DNA of 64,000 bases. Source: CAZELM01 sp964512995. GTDB taxonomy: Bacteria > CSSED10-310. The stretch lies in the NCBI GenBank assembly GCA_964512995.1, contig CAZELM010000011.1, positions 32,685-96,684 of the forward strand, in the 5' to 3' direction. Below are positions 1-7,966 of this stretch, one piece after another. Position numbers and translations under genes: made by a program. The notes under the pieces were generated by a model that did not search any database, had not been told where the DNA came from, and saw nothing but the letters and a program-made list of their open reading frames with translations. Each line of letters begins with the position of its first letter. Within the stretch, counting starts at the first letter, position 1.

Positions 1-101
1 TCCCGAAATTCAGGAAGACCATTGATCAACTCGATCTGACGTTCACAGACAGTCTGGGTAGCCTCATTCATCGACATCTTTCTGTTTTGTGTCTTGTTCA
101 T
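1..101 (-). CDS. N-terminal fragment of an unidentified protein, cut by the window edge
   Basis: An ATG reading leftward has a strong ribosome site (AGGAGG, 8 bases upstream). The frame then stays open for 33 codons to the window edge. The visible residues start MNKTQNRKMSMNEATQTVCE and are hydrophilic, with no signal peptide. I do not recognise the family. The ribosome site is the main reason for calling it; the other genes around it are separated by repeats, so context gives no help. Confidence 0.5.
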   Translation of the reverse strand, partial: MNKTQNRKMSMNEATQTVCERQIELINGLPEFR

Positions 102-322
102 ACAAAAAACCTCCTGATAACTGTTTAGGACATGAAAACAACATGAAATATCACTTGGCGTCTATACCCAGTTACCTGTCACATATGCATTCACAACAAC
201 TGATGGTTATATACAGAATCGCTCCCAAGGAAATCAAGGGGGAAAATTTTTCAGTTATAACCTGCTCTATCTAAATGAAAAGGAGGAGAAGAGACGATTG
301 GGTTTTGACCTCACTCCCATCT

Positions 323-342
323 CCTCTCCATGAATGGAGAGG
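323..342. repeat. Dispersed palindromic element CCTCTCCAT-GA-ATGGAGAGG
   Basis: Nine complementary bases flank a two-base loop, in the context CTCACTCCCATCT before and GGGTATATG after. Diverged copies with the same trailing CATATG occur near 6016-6045 and 6085-6117, and related arms occur near 26341 and 26490. All lie between genes. This looks like a small REP-type intergenic repeat. There is no T-run, so it is not a standard terminator. Confidence 0.6.
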
Positions 343-371
343 GGGTATATGTGCGGAGTACTTTCGGTATA

Positions 372-900
372 TCCTGTCCCATCACAAAAAACGTTCATTC
401 CATTCACCGAATCGGCCATCCCATCATGCGATAAGCCGACCATGCCATTCACCGCAACGATGATCACATCAGCGTGAGTGAGCATTACATTGCCCAGCAC
501 GATGATCACATCAGCATGAGTGAGCATTGCATTGCCCCAGCACGATGATCACATCAGCATGAGTGAGCATTGCATTGCCCAGCACGATGATCACATCAGC
601 ATGAGTGAGCATTGCATTGCCNNNNNNNNNNNNNNNNNNNNNNNNNNNNNNNNNNNNNNNNNNNNNNNNNNNNNNNNNNNNNNNNNNNNNNNNNNNNNNN
701 NNNNNNNNNNNNNNNNNNNNNCCCAGCACGATGATCACATCAGCATGAGTGAGCATTGCATTGCCCAGCACGATGATCACATCAGCGTGAACGACGGTAT
801 CATTGGCCGGAGCGATCCTATTTCCACCTTGAGCGCCGATTGTATTCATCATTATGTTCGTCCGTTAATGCAAACAGCCACCCGTGATACTGACGATTGT
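372..900. repeat. 21-bp-period minisatellite (42-bp higher-order unit in the core)
   Basis: Near-identical units starting CAGCACGATGATCACATCAG begin at 495, 538 and 580 (43 then 42 bp apart) and resume after the N run. Each 42-mer is two diverged 21-mers, and more diverged 21-mers extend on both sides. One reverse-strand sub-unit matches a sub-unit of the array near 20.9 kb at about 15 of 21 bases. There are no unique spacers, so it is not a CRISPR. The 43-bp step breaks frame, arguing against a protein repeat. Confidence 0.85.
622..721. other. Assembly gap (100 N) inside the minisatellite
   Basis: Exactly 100 N, with repeat units on both sides. The round length indicates a placeholder for a gap of unknown size, so the true copy number of the array is not known. 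Confidence 0.95.
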
Positions 901-954
901 TTCACCAACGCACACGGAATTATTTGACAGAACCATGATCCACGGGAGTAAATG

Positions 955-1000
955 TCTGAACCGCAGATTGCGCTGATTATTTATTGGATTACGCAGATTG
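955..1000. repeat. Dispersed intergenic element with CTGAACCGCAGATT core
   Basis: CTGAACCGCAGATTGCGCTGATT is followed by GGATTACGCAGATTGGGG. A similar core is at 7189-7212 (CTGAACCGCGGATTGCACCGATT) and in inverse orientation near 20730-20745 (TAATCTGCGGTTC). All copies are outside genes. Confidence 0.5.
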
Positions 1001-1109
1001 GGGATACCGGGATTGGGGTGACCAACTTAATGGAATCGATTTTATCAGAGCCATCTGGATTTGACTTATTCAAAGAAAATTGGCACAGTATTGGAGAAAG
1101 GAGAGTTGA

Positions 1110-1571
1110 TTGAAACCGCGGATTTATGTTGATACATCAGTGATCGGTGGATGTTTCGAAGCTGATCGTTGTGAGGCTTCCCAATGTGTCATGGATCTGT
1201 TCAAAAATGATAAAGCGCTTCTTGTTCTTTCTGATATGACTCTTCTTGAACTCAGTTTTGCTCCGGAAAAAATCCGCGATTCGATAAACCAAATACCAAT
1301 GGGAAATAAGCGACTGGTCGAGCTCACGGAAGAAATAGAAGTTTTGGCACGGCATTATATTGAAGGAGGCATCCTGCCTCTGAAAAGTATCACTGATGCT
1401 CGACATATTGCCGTGGCAACCGTGAGCAGATCGGACCTATTGGTTAGTTGGAATTTTAAACATATGGTAAACATCCGGAGGATACGAGGGTTCAATTCCA
1501 TTAATATCCGTTATGGATATCCCTTAATCGAAATTCGAAGTCCTTTGGAGGTAATCGAATATGAAGATTAA
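1110..1571 (+). CDS. PIN-domain ribonuclease, probable type II toxin
   Basis: A 153-residue protein of PIN-fold size. Acidic residues of the metal site are visible: Asp8 in YVDTSVIGG, a Glu in TLLELSFAP, and an Asp in ITDARHIAVATV. The fourth position lies in LVSWNFKHMVNIRR, where Asn replaces Asp; this is common in the subfamily. PIN toxins of the VapC type cut RNA in the cytoplasm and are held inactive by a co-encoded antitoxin. The start is TTG, with GAAAGGAG a few bases upstream. The stop overlaps the start of the next small gene by 11 bases, the usual coupling of a toxin-antitoxin pair. The substrate cannot be predicted. Confidence 0.8.
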   Translation: MKPRIYVDTSVIGGCFEADRCEASQCVMDLFKNDKALLVLSDMTLLELSFAPEKIRDSINQIPMGNKRLVELTEEIEVLARHYIEGGILPLKSITDARHIAVATVSRSDLLVSWNFKHMVNIRRIRGFNSINIRYGYPLIEIRSPLEVIEYED

Positions 1572-1737
1572 TAAAGAATTTGATGCGGTAATAATGATGC
1601 GTGAAATCCGTGATAAACTGAGTGAAAAAATGTTGCACATGACTGTTTTAGAGCAACGGACATTTATTCAGGAACGGGTTGGTGACGAACTCGAACGATT
1701 GCGGAAGCAACGCCTTTCAGAAGAAAATGCCGCATAA
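1561..1737 (+). CDS. Small antitoxin-like partner of the PIN protein
   Basis: A 58-residue protein (begins MKINKEFDAVIMMREIRDKL, ends RLSEENAA) whose ATG lies inside the last codons of the PIN gene; the last codons of that gene carry GGAGGTAATCGA as a ribosome site. It is charged and helix-rich, with an MMREIRDKLSEKM segment then LEQRTFIQERVGDELERLRKQ. Small proteins with this look commonly follow PIN toxins of this subfamily. No DNA-binding motif is obvious. The role as antitoxin is inferred from size and overlap. Toxin-first order is less common than antitoxin-first but is normal for this group. Confidence 0.65.
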   Translation: MKINKEFDAVIMMREIRDKLSEKMLHMTVLEQRTFIQERVGDELERLRKQRLSEENAA

Positions 1738-1759
1738 CAAGAACGTTCATTTTGATCGG

Positions 1760-2887
1760 TTACTGCCGATCCGGCTTCCCGTGGGCCATCACCTGATCAT
1801 AGAGTGATTCATATTGGTCCACAATGACCGGACTGCTGAACCGGGCGGCCGCCAGAGACGCACTGTTCCGGCTCATCGCTTCCCACGCCTGCCGGTTCCT
1901 GAGCAGTGCGAGGACTTTCTGAGTGGTCCCGGAAATATCTCCCACCGTTGTGAGCATTCCGGTTTTCATGTCCTCCACAACTTCCGTCAGACCCCCCGAC
2001 CGGGACGCCGCCACCGGAACACCACACGCCATCGCCTCCAATGCCGACAATCCGAAACTCTCATAATCACTGAGCAGCAGATACAAGTGACTTCCCCGGA
2101 AGACCGTTTCAATATCCTGGACAGAACCCAGAAAATCCACTTTCCGGCATATCCGGAGTTCCGCTGCCAGCTCCCGGGCCATTCCCAGTTCCGGACCATC
2201 TCCCACCAGTTTCAGACGAGCCGGCAGCACTTTCTGAACCTCATGAAACACATGGATGATATCCCCGATACGTTTCACAGGGCGGAAATTCCCGGCATGC
2301 GTCAGCACAAACTCCTGGTTTTCTCCGGGATAGGGCGTTCGGTTCCCGGCGTGGAACCGGCGATTGTCATAAAAGTTATGGATCACCACCGGTCGCTGAT
2401 CCAGGTCAAACTCCTCCATTGTACGATCCTGAAGCCAGTTGGATACCACCGTCAGCGCATCACACTGATTCATGGCAAACCGACACAAGCCCATGAAATC
2501 CGGATGGCTCCCGACGAGCGTGATATCCGTGCCATGCATCGTGGCGATCACCCGGACGGGATGCGGCTGGACCACATGCTTCGCAAAGATGCCGCATATG
2601 GCATGCGGAACAGCATAATGGGCATGGATGATGTCGATGTCATATTTCCGGACCACCTCCGCCAGTTGATTGATCAGGCTGAGATCATGCGGCGGGTATC
2701 TGAACAACGGATAATCCGGGATATACACCTTGTGGTAACAAGCATCAGATTCAGCCGGCAATCGGTAGGGCCGTTCGCTGCTGATGACATGCACTTCATG
2801 GCCCCGTTCCATCATCGCCATCCCCAGTTCGACCGCCACGATTCCGCTTCCGCCCTGCGTCGGATGACATGAAACCGCAATTTTCAT
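1760..2887 (-). CDS. bshA: N-acetyl-alpha-D-glucosaminyl L-malate synthase BshA
   Basis: A GT4-family glycosyltransferase of 375 residues that joins GlcNAc from UDP-GlcNAc to L-malate, the first step of bacillithiol synthesis. The N-terminal MKIAVSCHPTQGGSGIVA is the family signature, and the C-terminal half carries the E-x7-E nucleotide-sugar motif in YESFGLSALEAMACGVP near residue 277. I use the ATG at 2887, which has GAGGGAGGGACCG just upstream; the frame is open further but would run into bshB1. It lies 11 bp after bshB1 as the last gene of the operon, with the upstream deacetylase and BshC supporting the assignment over a generic GT4. Confidence 0.93.
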   Translation of the reverse strand: MKIAVSCHPTQGGSGIVAVELGMAMMERGHEVHVISSERPYRLPAESDACYHKVYIPDYPLFRYPPHDLSLINQLAEVVRKYDIDIIHAHYAVPHAICGIFAKHVVQPHPVRVIATMHGTDITLVGSHPDFMGLCRFAMNQCDALTVVSNWLQDRTMEEFDLDQRPVVIHNFYDNRRFHAGNRTPYPGENQEFVLTHAGNFRPVKRIGDIIHVFHEVQKVLPARLKLVGDGPELGMARELAAELRICRKVDFLGSVQDIETVFRGSHLYLLLSDYESFGLSALEAMACGVPVAASRSGGLTEVVEDMKTGMLTTVGDISGTTQKVLALLRNRQAWEAMSRNSASLAAARFSSPVIVDQYESLYDQVMAHGKPDRQ

Positions 2888-2898
2888 CGGTCCCTCCC

Positions 2899-3618
2899 TC
2901 AGATTTTCCGGAACGGCCGGTAAAGTTCTGTCGGGTCGTCCACCGGGACCGGCCGGAGAACCCCAAACGGCTCCCCATACGTTTTCAGAATCTGAGATCC
3001 ATAATGCCGGGCGCGTGCTTCGATATTCAGCAGAAAATCCGGTTGGGAGATATTCGTCGGCCGTTCCGTGGCATCCGGTTGATACAACTGGGAGGCGTAA
3101 CACCGGGCCGCCGCCAACTTGGTCTGAAAATCGTCCGATATATCCACGATGAGCTGCGGCTGGAACGGGAAATGCCCCATAAAAAACAGAAACTCATGGG
3201 GCCGGTACGGTGTTCCCTTTGCCGGAAACTTTTCCATGCCCACCGGATACATGATGCTCCGGATCAACTCCGCAGCCACCACATGATCCGGGTGCAAATC
3301 TTCCCAATGATGGCACATCACAATCACGGGTCGAAGCCGTCGGATTTCTTCGATCAGTCTCACCCGGTTTTCGAACGTGTTCTCCAGTCTGCCATCGCCC
3401 ATATCCAGATTGATCCGCTCCGTGATTCCCAACACCCGAGCCGCTTCCGCAGCCTCTCGAGCACGGATATCCGGCGTCCCCCGCGTACCCATCTCTCCTC
3501 GTGTCAGATCGATCAGTGCGACCCGTTTTCCTTTCCGTGTCAGTTTTGCCACGGTGCCGCCAATGATCAGTTCCACATCATCCGGGTGTGCGCCGATCGC
3601 CAACAGATCCACAGACAT
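2899..3618 (-). CDS. bshB1: Bacillithiol biosynthesis deacetylase BshB1
   Basis: A LmbE/PIG-L family zinc deacetylase of 239 residues. The zinc motif AHPDDVE is at residues 9-15, and a second histidine cluster HHWEDLHPDH lies mid-protein. It removes the acetyl group from GlcNAc-malate to give GlcN-malate. Its place between bshC and bshA separates BshB1 from mycothiol MshB or other LmbE enzymes. The start has GGAGGGACGGAGT upstream. Spacing to both neighbours is under 20 bp, so it is cotranscribed. Confidence 0.93.
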   Translation of the reverse strand: MSVDLLAIGAHPDDVELIIGGTVAKLTRKGKRVALIDLTRGEMGTRGTPDIRAREAAEAARVLGITERINLDMGDGRLENTFENRVRLIEEIRRLRPVIVMCHHWEDLHPDHVVAAELIRSIMYPVGMEKFPAKGTPYRPHEFLFFMGHFPFQPQLIVDISDDFQTKLAAARCYASQLYQPDATERPTNISQPDFLLNIEARARHYGSQILKTYGEPFGVLRPVPVDDPTELYRPFRKI

Positions 3619-3636
3619 ACTCCGTCCCTCCTGAAA

Positions 3637-5214
3637 TCAGTCCTCGCCAATCGTCATCATCTGATGACGCACTGACAGGGGTTTTACCTTTTCGATGCTC
3701 CGTTCCACGAATTCCGGTCCATAATAAATAAGATAGCTGAACACTCCGGATACCCGCTCCTGAAGCCTGCCATCCGGGAACAGCTCCGCAGCCAGCCGGT
3801 TCATCTGGCTTCTGCCGATGCCGGCCTGTTCCTGACGATGCGTCTGGATTCGCATGGACAGTTTCTGGACCTGATAGGCCACGGACTCCGCAGCTTTATC
3901 CACCCATTTCTCCGGAATCCGCTGCCGGATCGCTATGATGCAGTCCAGCAAGCTTCTGCTCCGTTGTTCCAACTCCCGGATATCCAGATCATCCCGGTCC
4001 GGATGATAATCCCGGATCATCGCCGGCAGGCCGGTCCATCGATCGGGAAACAATCCCAGCTTTTCAGCAATCCGACGCATCCTCTGATCGAGAATGGTCA
4101 CGCTGATCCGCGGATGAATCCGTGACCGGTGGACTCCCGCGACAGGATAGATGGGATCGATCTGCCACAAATACGCCATTTCAGCGGGTCCGCCGAATGT
4201 CACGGTGACCGGCAGAACAGCATCCTGTAAAATGGGCCGCAGCGCCGCTCCCCCCGAAAAATCCATCGGCCGGTTCCGGATATCATCGGCAGTGTCAGAA
4301 AACGATTTTTTTCCGGTGGAGCCGGTGATACCATCCGCCGAGACCCTGCATTTCACCCGGACGCGTCTGCCGTCTTCCGGGATCAGTTCGAACAGTCCCA
4401 CATCGGCCAGGGGCGGAGCGATTCCCTGGCTTTTCAGCAGGCCGGAGCCTGTCTCGAAGGCATCACATACCGCCGGCCAATGATCGACCAACTCCGCCAA
4501 TACCGGCGCTGTCATGGATCGGATCGCCACGGAATCCACAATGACCAGCGGATCATGGGTGAACAACCGTGCCATCAGCGAGGCAAAACACGTGCTGTAC
4601 GTCGAAAAATCAGCGCCATTTATCCGTTCCATGAGCCACGGCCTGAACGCGGTAGCGGGTAAGACCTCATCGAGAAATGCCAGAAGGGGATCCCGGCAGT
4701 CCAGAAGCGGGATATCGTGAACCTGCGGGACGTGTCCGTTTCGAATCCGGTCCGGATAATCCCAGGTGAACCGCTGACCCAATACCCGGCAATGATTGAC
4801 CTCCAGCACATCATGATCGTCGGATGCCACCCAGAACGCCGGAATATGGCGGATGCCGGTCGCCCGAGCCAGCAACCGGGAAGCGGCGATTACGGAGACG
4901 GCTTTCCAGAACGAATAGAGCGGACCGAGCAGCAATCCGGGTTGCTGACCGGCGATCACGAATCGAACGGATTCATCGGCGTGATCGAGGAGCGCGGCTC
5001 CGGGACCGTTACCCACGGAGCGGTTATAATCCGCGAGCCGTTCCATGATCGATTGAAGGTTCAAGAACCGGGAACCGCTGACTCCCGGATCGGTCCGGTC
5101 GAACAGCGGAATCCGATTCTGCCATTCCTGTCCGGCCAGGCGGGTCAGGATGTGATGATCGTCAAATCCCGGCAACCGCCGATAATCGATCTCCGTCACA
5201 GAATAGTGTGGCAT
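3637..5214 (-). CDS. bshC: Putative cysteine ligase BshC of bacillithiol synthesis
   Basis: A 525-residue protein, the usual BshC length. The family signature VIAGQQPGLLLGPLYSFWKA is followed by PAFWVASDDHD; the C-terminal third is helical with a QRMRRIAEKLGLFP stretch and a coiled-coil-like segment. BshC is assigned to adding cysteine to GlcN-malate to complete bacillithiol. The ATG overlaps the methyltransferase stop by one base (TGATG), so the two are translationally coupled. With BshA and BshB1 next to it the pathway is complete in one operon, which is less common than in Firmicutes, where bshC sits apart. Confidence 0.93.
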   Translation of the reverse strand: MPHYSVTEIDYRRLPGFDDHHILTRLAGQEWQNRIPLFDRTDPGVSGSRFLNLQSIMERLADYNRSVGNGPGAALLDHADESVRFVIAGQQPGLLLGPLYSFWKAVSVIAASRLLARATGIRHIPAFWVASDDHDVLEVNHCRVLGQRFTWDYPDRIRNGHVPQVHDIPLLDCRDPLLAFLDEVLPATAFRPWLMERINGADFSTYSTCFASLMARLFTHDPLVIVDSVAIRSMTAPVLAELVDHWPAVCDAFETGSGLLKSQGIAPPLADVGLFELIPEDGRRVRVKCRVSADGITGSTGKKSFSDTADDIRNRPMDFSGGAALRPILQDAVLPVTVTFGGPAEMAYLWQIDPIYPVAGVHRSRIHPRISVTILDQRMRRIAEKLGLFPDRWTGLPAMIRDYHPDRDDLDIRELEQRSRSLLDCIIAIRQRIPEKWVDKAAESVAYQVQKLSMRIQTHRQEQAGIGRSQMNRLAAELFPDGRLQERVSGVFSYLIYYGPEFVERSIEKVKPLSVRHQMMTIGED

Positions 5215-5996
5215 CAGATTCCTTTCGCTGCCGATGGTTCAAGCACGGCATCCCGGCACCTCCCGGGAGTGGACCGTCGGGCGGTGATGAGCATCCGGGG
5301 CGATTCCGGAGTCAAAGGTGCGCCATCGAACCCGCTCCACCATTGAATGGAATCGCAGCCGGCTTTCTGGAGCATCGTATGGAACTCTTCCGGGAGATAG
5401 ATACGGACCCGCTCTTCGATCATGACCGGGGGATGATGATTCTGTGTCGCTTCGATCTGTTTGATCACATAGTTTCCGGAGATTGACCGGTGTTGGGTCA
5501 CGCGCCATCCGTCCCGCTCCGTCCGGGTTTCCGGTACCAGATTGCGTTCGAGATAGGGGCGATGGATGTGATCGATGACCAGCCGGCCATGGGGTTTCAG
5601 CACCGAGACCATGGCATCGAGAGCGTGTTGATTGTCATCCTCCTCGTGAAAATAACCAAAACTGGAGAACAGGTTCATAACGATATCGAAACGGGATCGA
5701 AATGGAAGGGTCCGGATATCGCTCCGGATCAGCCGGTGACGGAGGCGCGGCCGTTTTATGGCTTCGTGGAGCAGGAATCCGGATAAATCGAGTCCCCATG
5801 CGTCATAGCCGTGGGAGAGCAGCGCATCGAGATGGCGGCCTGCGCCGCAACAGACATCGAGAATGCGTGCTCCGGATGGAACCGGAAACCATCTCAGAAG
5901 CGCATCGAGTTCCTGACGGGCCGCGTCGTCACTCCGGTGCGGATAGATCAATGGGTACAGTTCGCCAAAGGCGATGTGATACCATTCGGGGTTCAT
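5214..5996 (-). CDS. SAM-dependent class I methyltransferase, first gene of the bsh operon; candidate bacillithiol N-methyltransferase
   Basis: A 260-residue Rossmann-fold methyltransferase. Motif I is ILDVCCGAGRHLDALL at residues 45-60, the acidic strand-2 residue is in WGLDLSG, and motif IV is in FDIVMNLFSSFGYF. The stop overlaps the bshC start. In Chlorobiaceae a SAM methyltransferase (NmbA) makes N-methyl-bacillithiol, so the tight linkage suggests the same reaction here. That is inference: the domain alone does not give the substrate, and small-molecule methyltransferases of this type act on many targets. No transmembrane or signal segment is seen. It begins the operon. Confidence 0.75.
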   Translation of the reverse strand: MNPEWYHIAFGELYPLIYPHRSDDAARQELDALLRWFPVPSGARILDVCCGAGRHLDALLSHGYDAWGLDLSGFLLHEAIKRPRLRHRLIRSDIRTLPFRSRFDIVMNLFSSFGYFHEEDDNQHALDAMVSVLKPHGRLVIDHIHRPYLERNLVPETRTERDGWRVTQHRSISGNYVIKQIEATQNHHPPVMIEERVRIYLPEEFHTMLQKAGCDSIQWWSGFDGAPLTPESPRMLITARRSTPGRCRDAVLEPSAAKGI

Positions 5997-6015
5997 TTTC
6001 TGACCTCACCCCCAA

Positions 6016-6117
6016 ACCTCTCTATAAATGAAGAGGGGCATATGGGGAAGGATAACCAGATTTGGTCCGTGTTATGGTTCGGACCAACTCCGCTGCATGA
6101 ATGGAGAGAAGCATATG
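6016..6117. repeat. Two diverged copies of the CTCTCCATGAATGGAGAGG element
   Basis: CCTCTCTATAAATGAAGAGG followed by GGCATATGGGG, then CTCCGCTGCATGAATGGAGAG followed by AAGCATATGGGAG. The pair sits between the methyltransferase and the temptin-like gene, transcribed leftward on both sides. Confidence 0.5.
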
Positions 6118-6166
6118 GGAGCTTGCGCTCGATAACGACTCGCCCGATGCCACCATTAGGTGACAA

Positions 6167-7003
6167 TTATGGTTCGCTCCAGCCAAATGCCTGGCTGTCC
6201 ATTGCACCGAACAGGTCGGTGATCTCCGGATCGGTCAGAGCGGCATACCACATGACATTTTCCATGGTGCCAGCCCCCTCTGGCCATTCAAATTCGGGAA
6301 GCACCTCGACCCGTGTGATACCCATGGGGATCGATGGCAGCCGTGTCAGATAGTTATCGTATGAAGAGAAGGCCGGAGCAAAGAAATAGTTGTCCATGAT
6401 ATCGAGGATCACGAACAGAGGATACTGATCCAGAGCGGCAGATTCGGCGTTGCAGATCGTTACCGTGGTATAAAACAGATCTCCGGGATGGAACATCGTA
6501 TCCGGCATATGGATGGTGACAGCGGTCTGGGAGCATTCCGATGGCGGTGTCGGAGTGGGTGTCGATATTGTAGTTGTGGGTGTGGCGGTAGGAATACTGC
6601 CAGTTGGTGTCACGGTGGGGATGATGACCGTTGGGGTGGGAGTGGGTCCAGGTGGGACACTCCCGGCATCCCCCGGATTACTGACCCGTTCGGCATCGCC
6701 CGGGTCTGGATTCCCCTGACGCCAGCTCCCGGTCGGATCCTGTAGTTCAGTACCATTGGGAAAGCCATCGCCATCGCTGTCCTGATTGGCCAGAGTCTGT
6801 GTCCACTGGCGGCCGGCAGCGTTATAGGCGGTGCCGAATGAATTCAGGCTGAAGCCCGAGCTATGACAGGTATCGCAACTGAAAACGCTGCCATTGGGAA
6901 TCCGGCTGACATCCTGACTGGTTCCCCATGCGATTGTCGTCACCATGAGTATGGTGCATATGCCAATTAATCCAATCCTGAATAGATTCATGATGTGTTT
7001 CAT
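6167..7003 (-). CDS. Secreted temptin-like protein with one CxxCH motif, Pro/Thr linker and a recurring C-terminal domain
   Basis: 278 residues. A signal peptide ends near residue 27. Residues 35-95 contain CDTCHSS (Cys43, Cys46, His47), then NSFGTAYNAAGRQW and a calcium-loop-like DSDGDGFPNGTEL. This order matches the temptin/cytochrome-like domain of secreted proteins. The CxxCH could bind heme c or form a disulfide; a single motif does not decide. Residues 118-155 are a Pro/Thr-rich linker. Residues 160-278 form a domain (FHPGDLF, PLFVILDI, YFFAP, FEWP, WYAALTD, FGW) that also occurs in two other proteins of this window. The start has GAGGAGAAAG upstream. The function is unknown; the location is extracytoplasmic. 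Confidence 0.75.
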   Translation of the reverse strand: MKHIMNLFRIGLIGICTILMVTTIAWGTSQDVSRIPNGSVFSCDTCHSSGFSLNSFGTAYNAAGRQWTQTLANQDSDGDGFPNGTELQDPTGSWRQGNPDPGDAERVSNPGDAGSVPPGPTPTPTVIIPTVTPTGSIPTATPTTTISTPTPTPPSECSQTAVTIHMPDTMFHPGDLFYTTVTICNAESAALDQYPLFVILDIMDNYFFAPAFSSYDNYLTRLPSIPMGITRVEVLPEFEWPEGAGTMENVMWYAALTDPEITDLFGAMDSQAFGWSEP

Positions 7004-7319
7004 TCAGACTTTCTCCTCAATATAAGGTTTGACAATGATAATTTATTTTCCCGCCGGCAGAGTCGACCGTACGAAGATACCGCTCACGCTTCCTAAAGTG
7101 ATAATATCCATTATATTGCGGGTTTCGTCAAATGGAGTGAGAAACGACCATTGTCATCGACCGACTGGCGGAATGAACCGATAAAAATCTGAACCGCGGA
7201 TTGCACCGATTTTAACTGATCGCGATACGGCAATGTTTTTTTGAAACCAATCCAGCACCCGGGGAGTCATACTGTCTGAATGGGAACGATGAACACAACC
7301 CCTGAAAGGAGATTCAAAA
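7004..7319. other. Divergent intergenic stretch
   Basis: No gene. It contains a short CTGAACCGCGGATT dispersed element at 7189-7212. It must hold both the leftward promoter of the temptin-like gene and the rightward promoter of the Spy-like gene, but I see no convincing -35/-10 pair. Confidence 0.5.
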
Positions 7320-7895
7320 ATGAAACGGATATCAGTCATAACACTCGCAATCGTGATGGCAGCCATGATGAGCCTCCCCGTAAATGCAAGCCGCCGAGGC
7401 GGACGAATGGGACCGGACGATGACAAAGGCATGGGCAGAAATCCCCTGCTTCATGCTCCGTGGGAACGGGTGGAACAAATCGCCAAAGAAATCAACCTGA
7501 CGGAAAAACAGATGGATCAACTGAAAAAGCTCCGGACATCGTTGATGGATAGCAGAGACGGAAAACGCCGGAGTATCCGGGATCAGCACGACCAACTGAG
7601 ACAGCTTCTCCGGGACGGAGATGCCGGCACCAAGGAAGAAGCGCATAAACTGGCCAAATCCATCGCAGATCAGAAATACGAATTAGCCAAAACGATGATC
7701 GATGCCCACTACGAACTGGTCAATATCCTCACTGATCAGCAGCGCGATGCACTGAAGGAACACATGAGAGAATTACGGGGAAAACGTGATGACGACGGCA
7801 GGAGACATGGAAGAGGTTCCATGGATTGGTCCGACGATGATGGAATGGATGACAGTATGGATGACAGCCTGGATGATAACTCATCCGGACGATAG
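7320..7895 (+). CDS. Spy/CpxP-like periplasmic protein
   Basis: 191 residues. The signal peptide is MKRISVITLAIVMAAMMSLPVNA. The mature part has two LTxxQ-type motifs, NLTEKQMDQLKKLR near residue 60 and ILTDQQRDAL near residue 139, separated by charged helices. This is the hallmark of the Spy/CpxP periplasmic stress or metal-response proteins. The C-terminus is an unusual acidic Asp/Met tail (DDDGMDDSMDDSLDD) that could bind cations. The start has GAAAGGAG upstream. It is monocistronic, ending in a strong terminator. Confidence 0.8.
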   Translation: MKRISVITLAIVMAAMMSLPVNASRRGGRMGPDDDKGMGRNPLLHAPWERVEQIAKEINLTEKQMDQLKKLRTSLMDSRDGKRRSIRDQHDQLRQLLRDGDAGTKEEAHKLAKSIADQKYELAKTMIDAHYELVNILTDQQRDALKEHMRELRGKRDDDGRRHGRGSMDWSDDDGMDDSMDDSLDDNSSGR

Positions 7896-7932
7896 AAAGA
7901 TCCAGAACCCAACCTCCTCCTCAATGACGAAA

Positions 7933-7966
7933 CGAGCCACCGGTGATCGCCGGTGGCTCGTTTTTT
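7933..7966 (+). terminator. Rho-independent terminator of the Spy-like gene
   Basis: A perfect 11-bp stem (CGAGCCACCGG / CCGGTGGCTCG), a six-base loop TGATCG, then six T. It is the clearest intrinsic terminator in the window and is correctly oriented for the gene upstream. Confidence 0.95.

Larger units (their letters stand above)
102..1109. other. Gene-free stretch with hairpin, minisatellite and dispersed repeat
   Basis: I see no protein-coding gene here. The stretch holds a perfect 9-bp-stem hairpin (323-342), a 21-bp-period minisatellite interrupted by an N run, and a dispersed element containing CTGAACCGCAGATT. The open frames across the minisatellite exist only because 21 and 42 are multiples of three. 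Confidence 0.7.

Noticed and set aside
372..900. CRISPR array
   Set aside because: Units are tandem with no unique spacers, the period is 21 bp, and no cas genes are present.
511..927. Open frames across the first minisatellite, both strands
   Set aside because: They exist because 21 and 42 bp are multiples of three; a 43-bp step and lack of ribosome sites argue against coding.
1081..1096. Sigma-54 -24/-12 promoter before the PIN gene (TGGCAC then TTGGA)
   Set aside because: The invariant GC at -12 is missing and the spacing is one base short.
1814..2872. Long frame antisense to bshA
   Set aside because: Shadow of the real gene; composition is Arg/His/Pro-rich with no family features.
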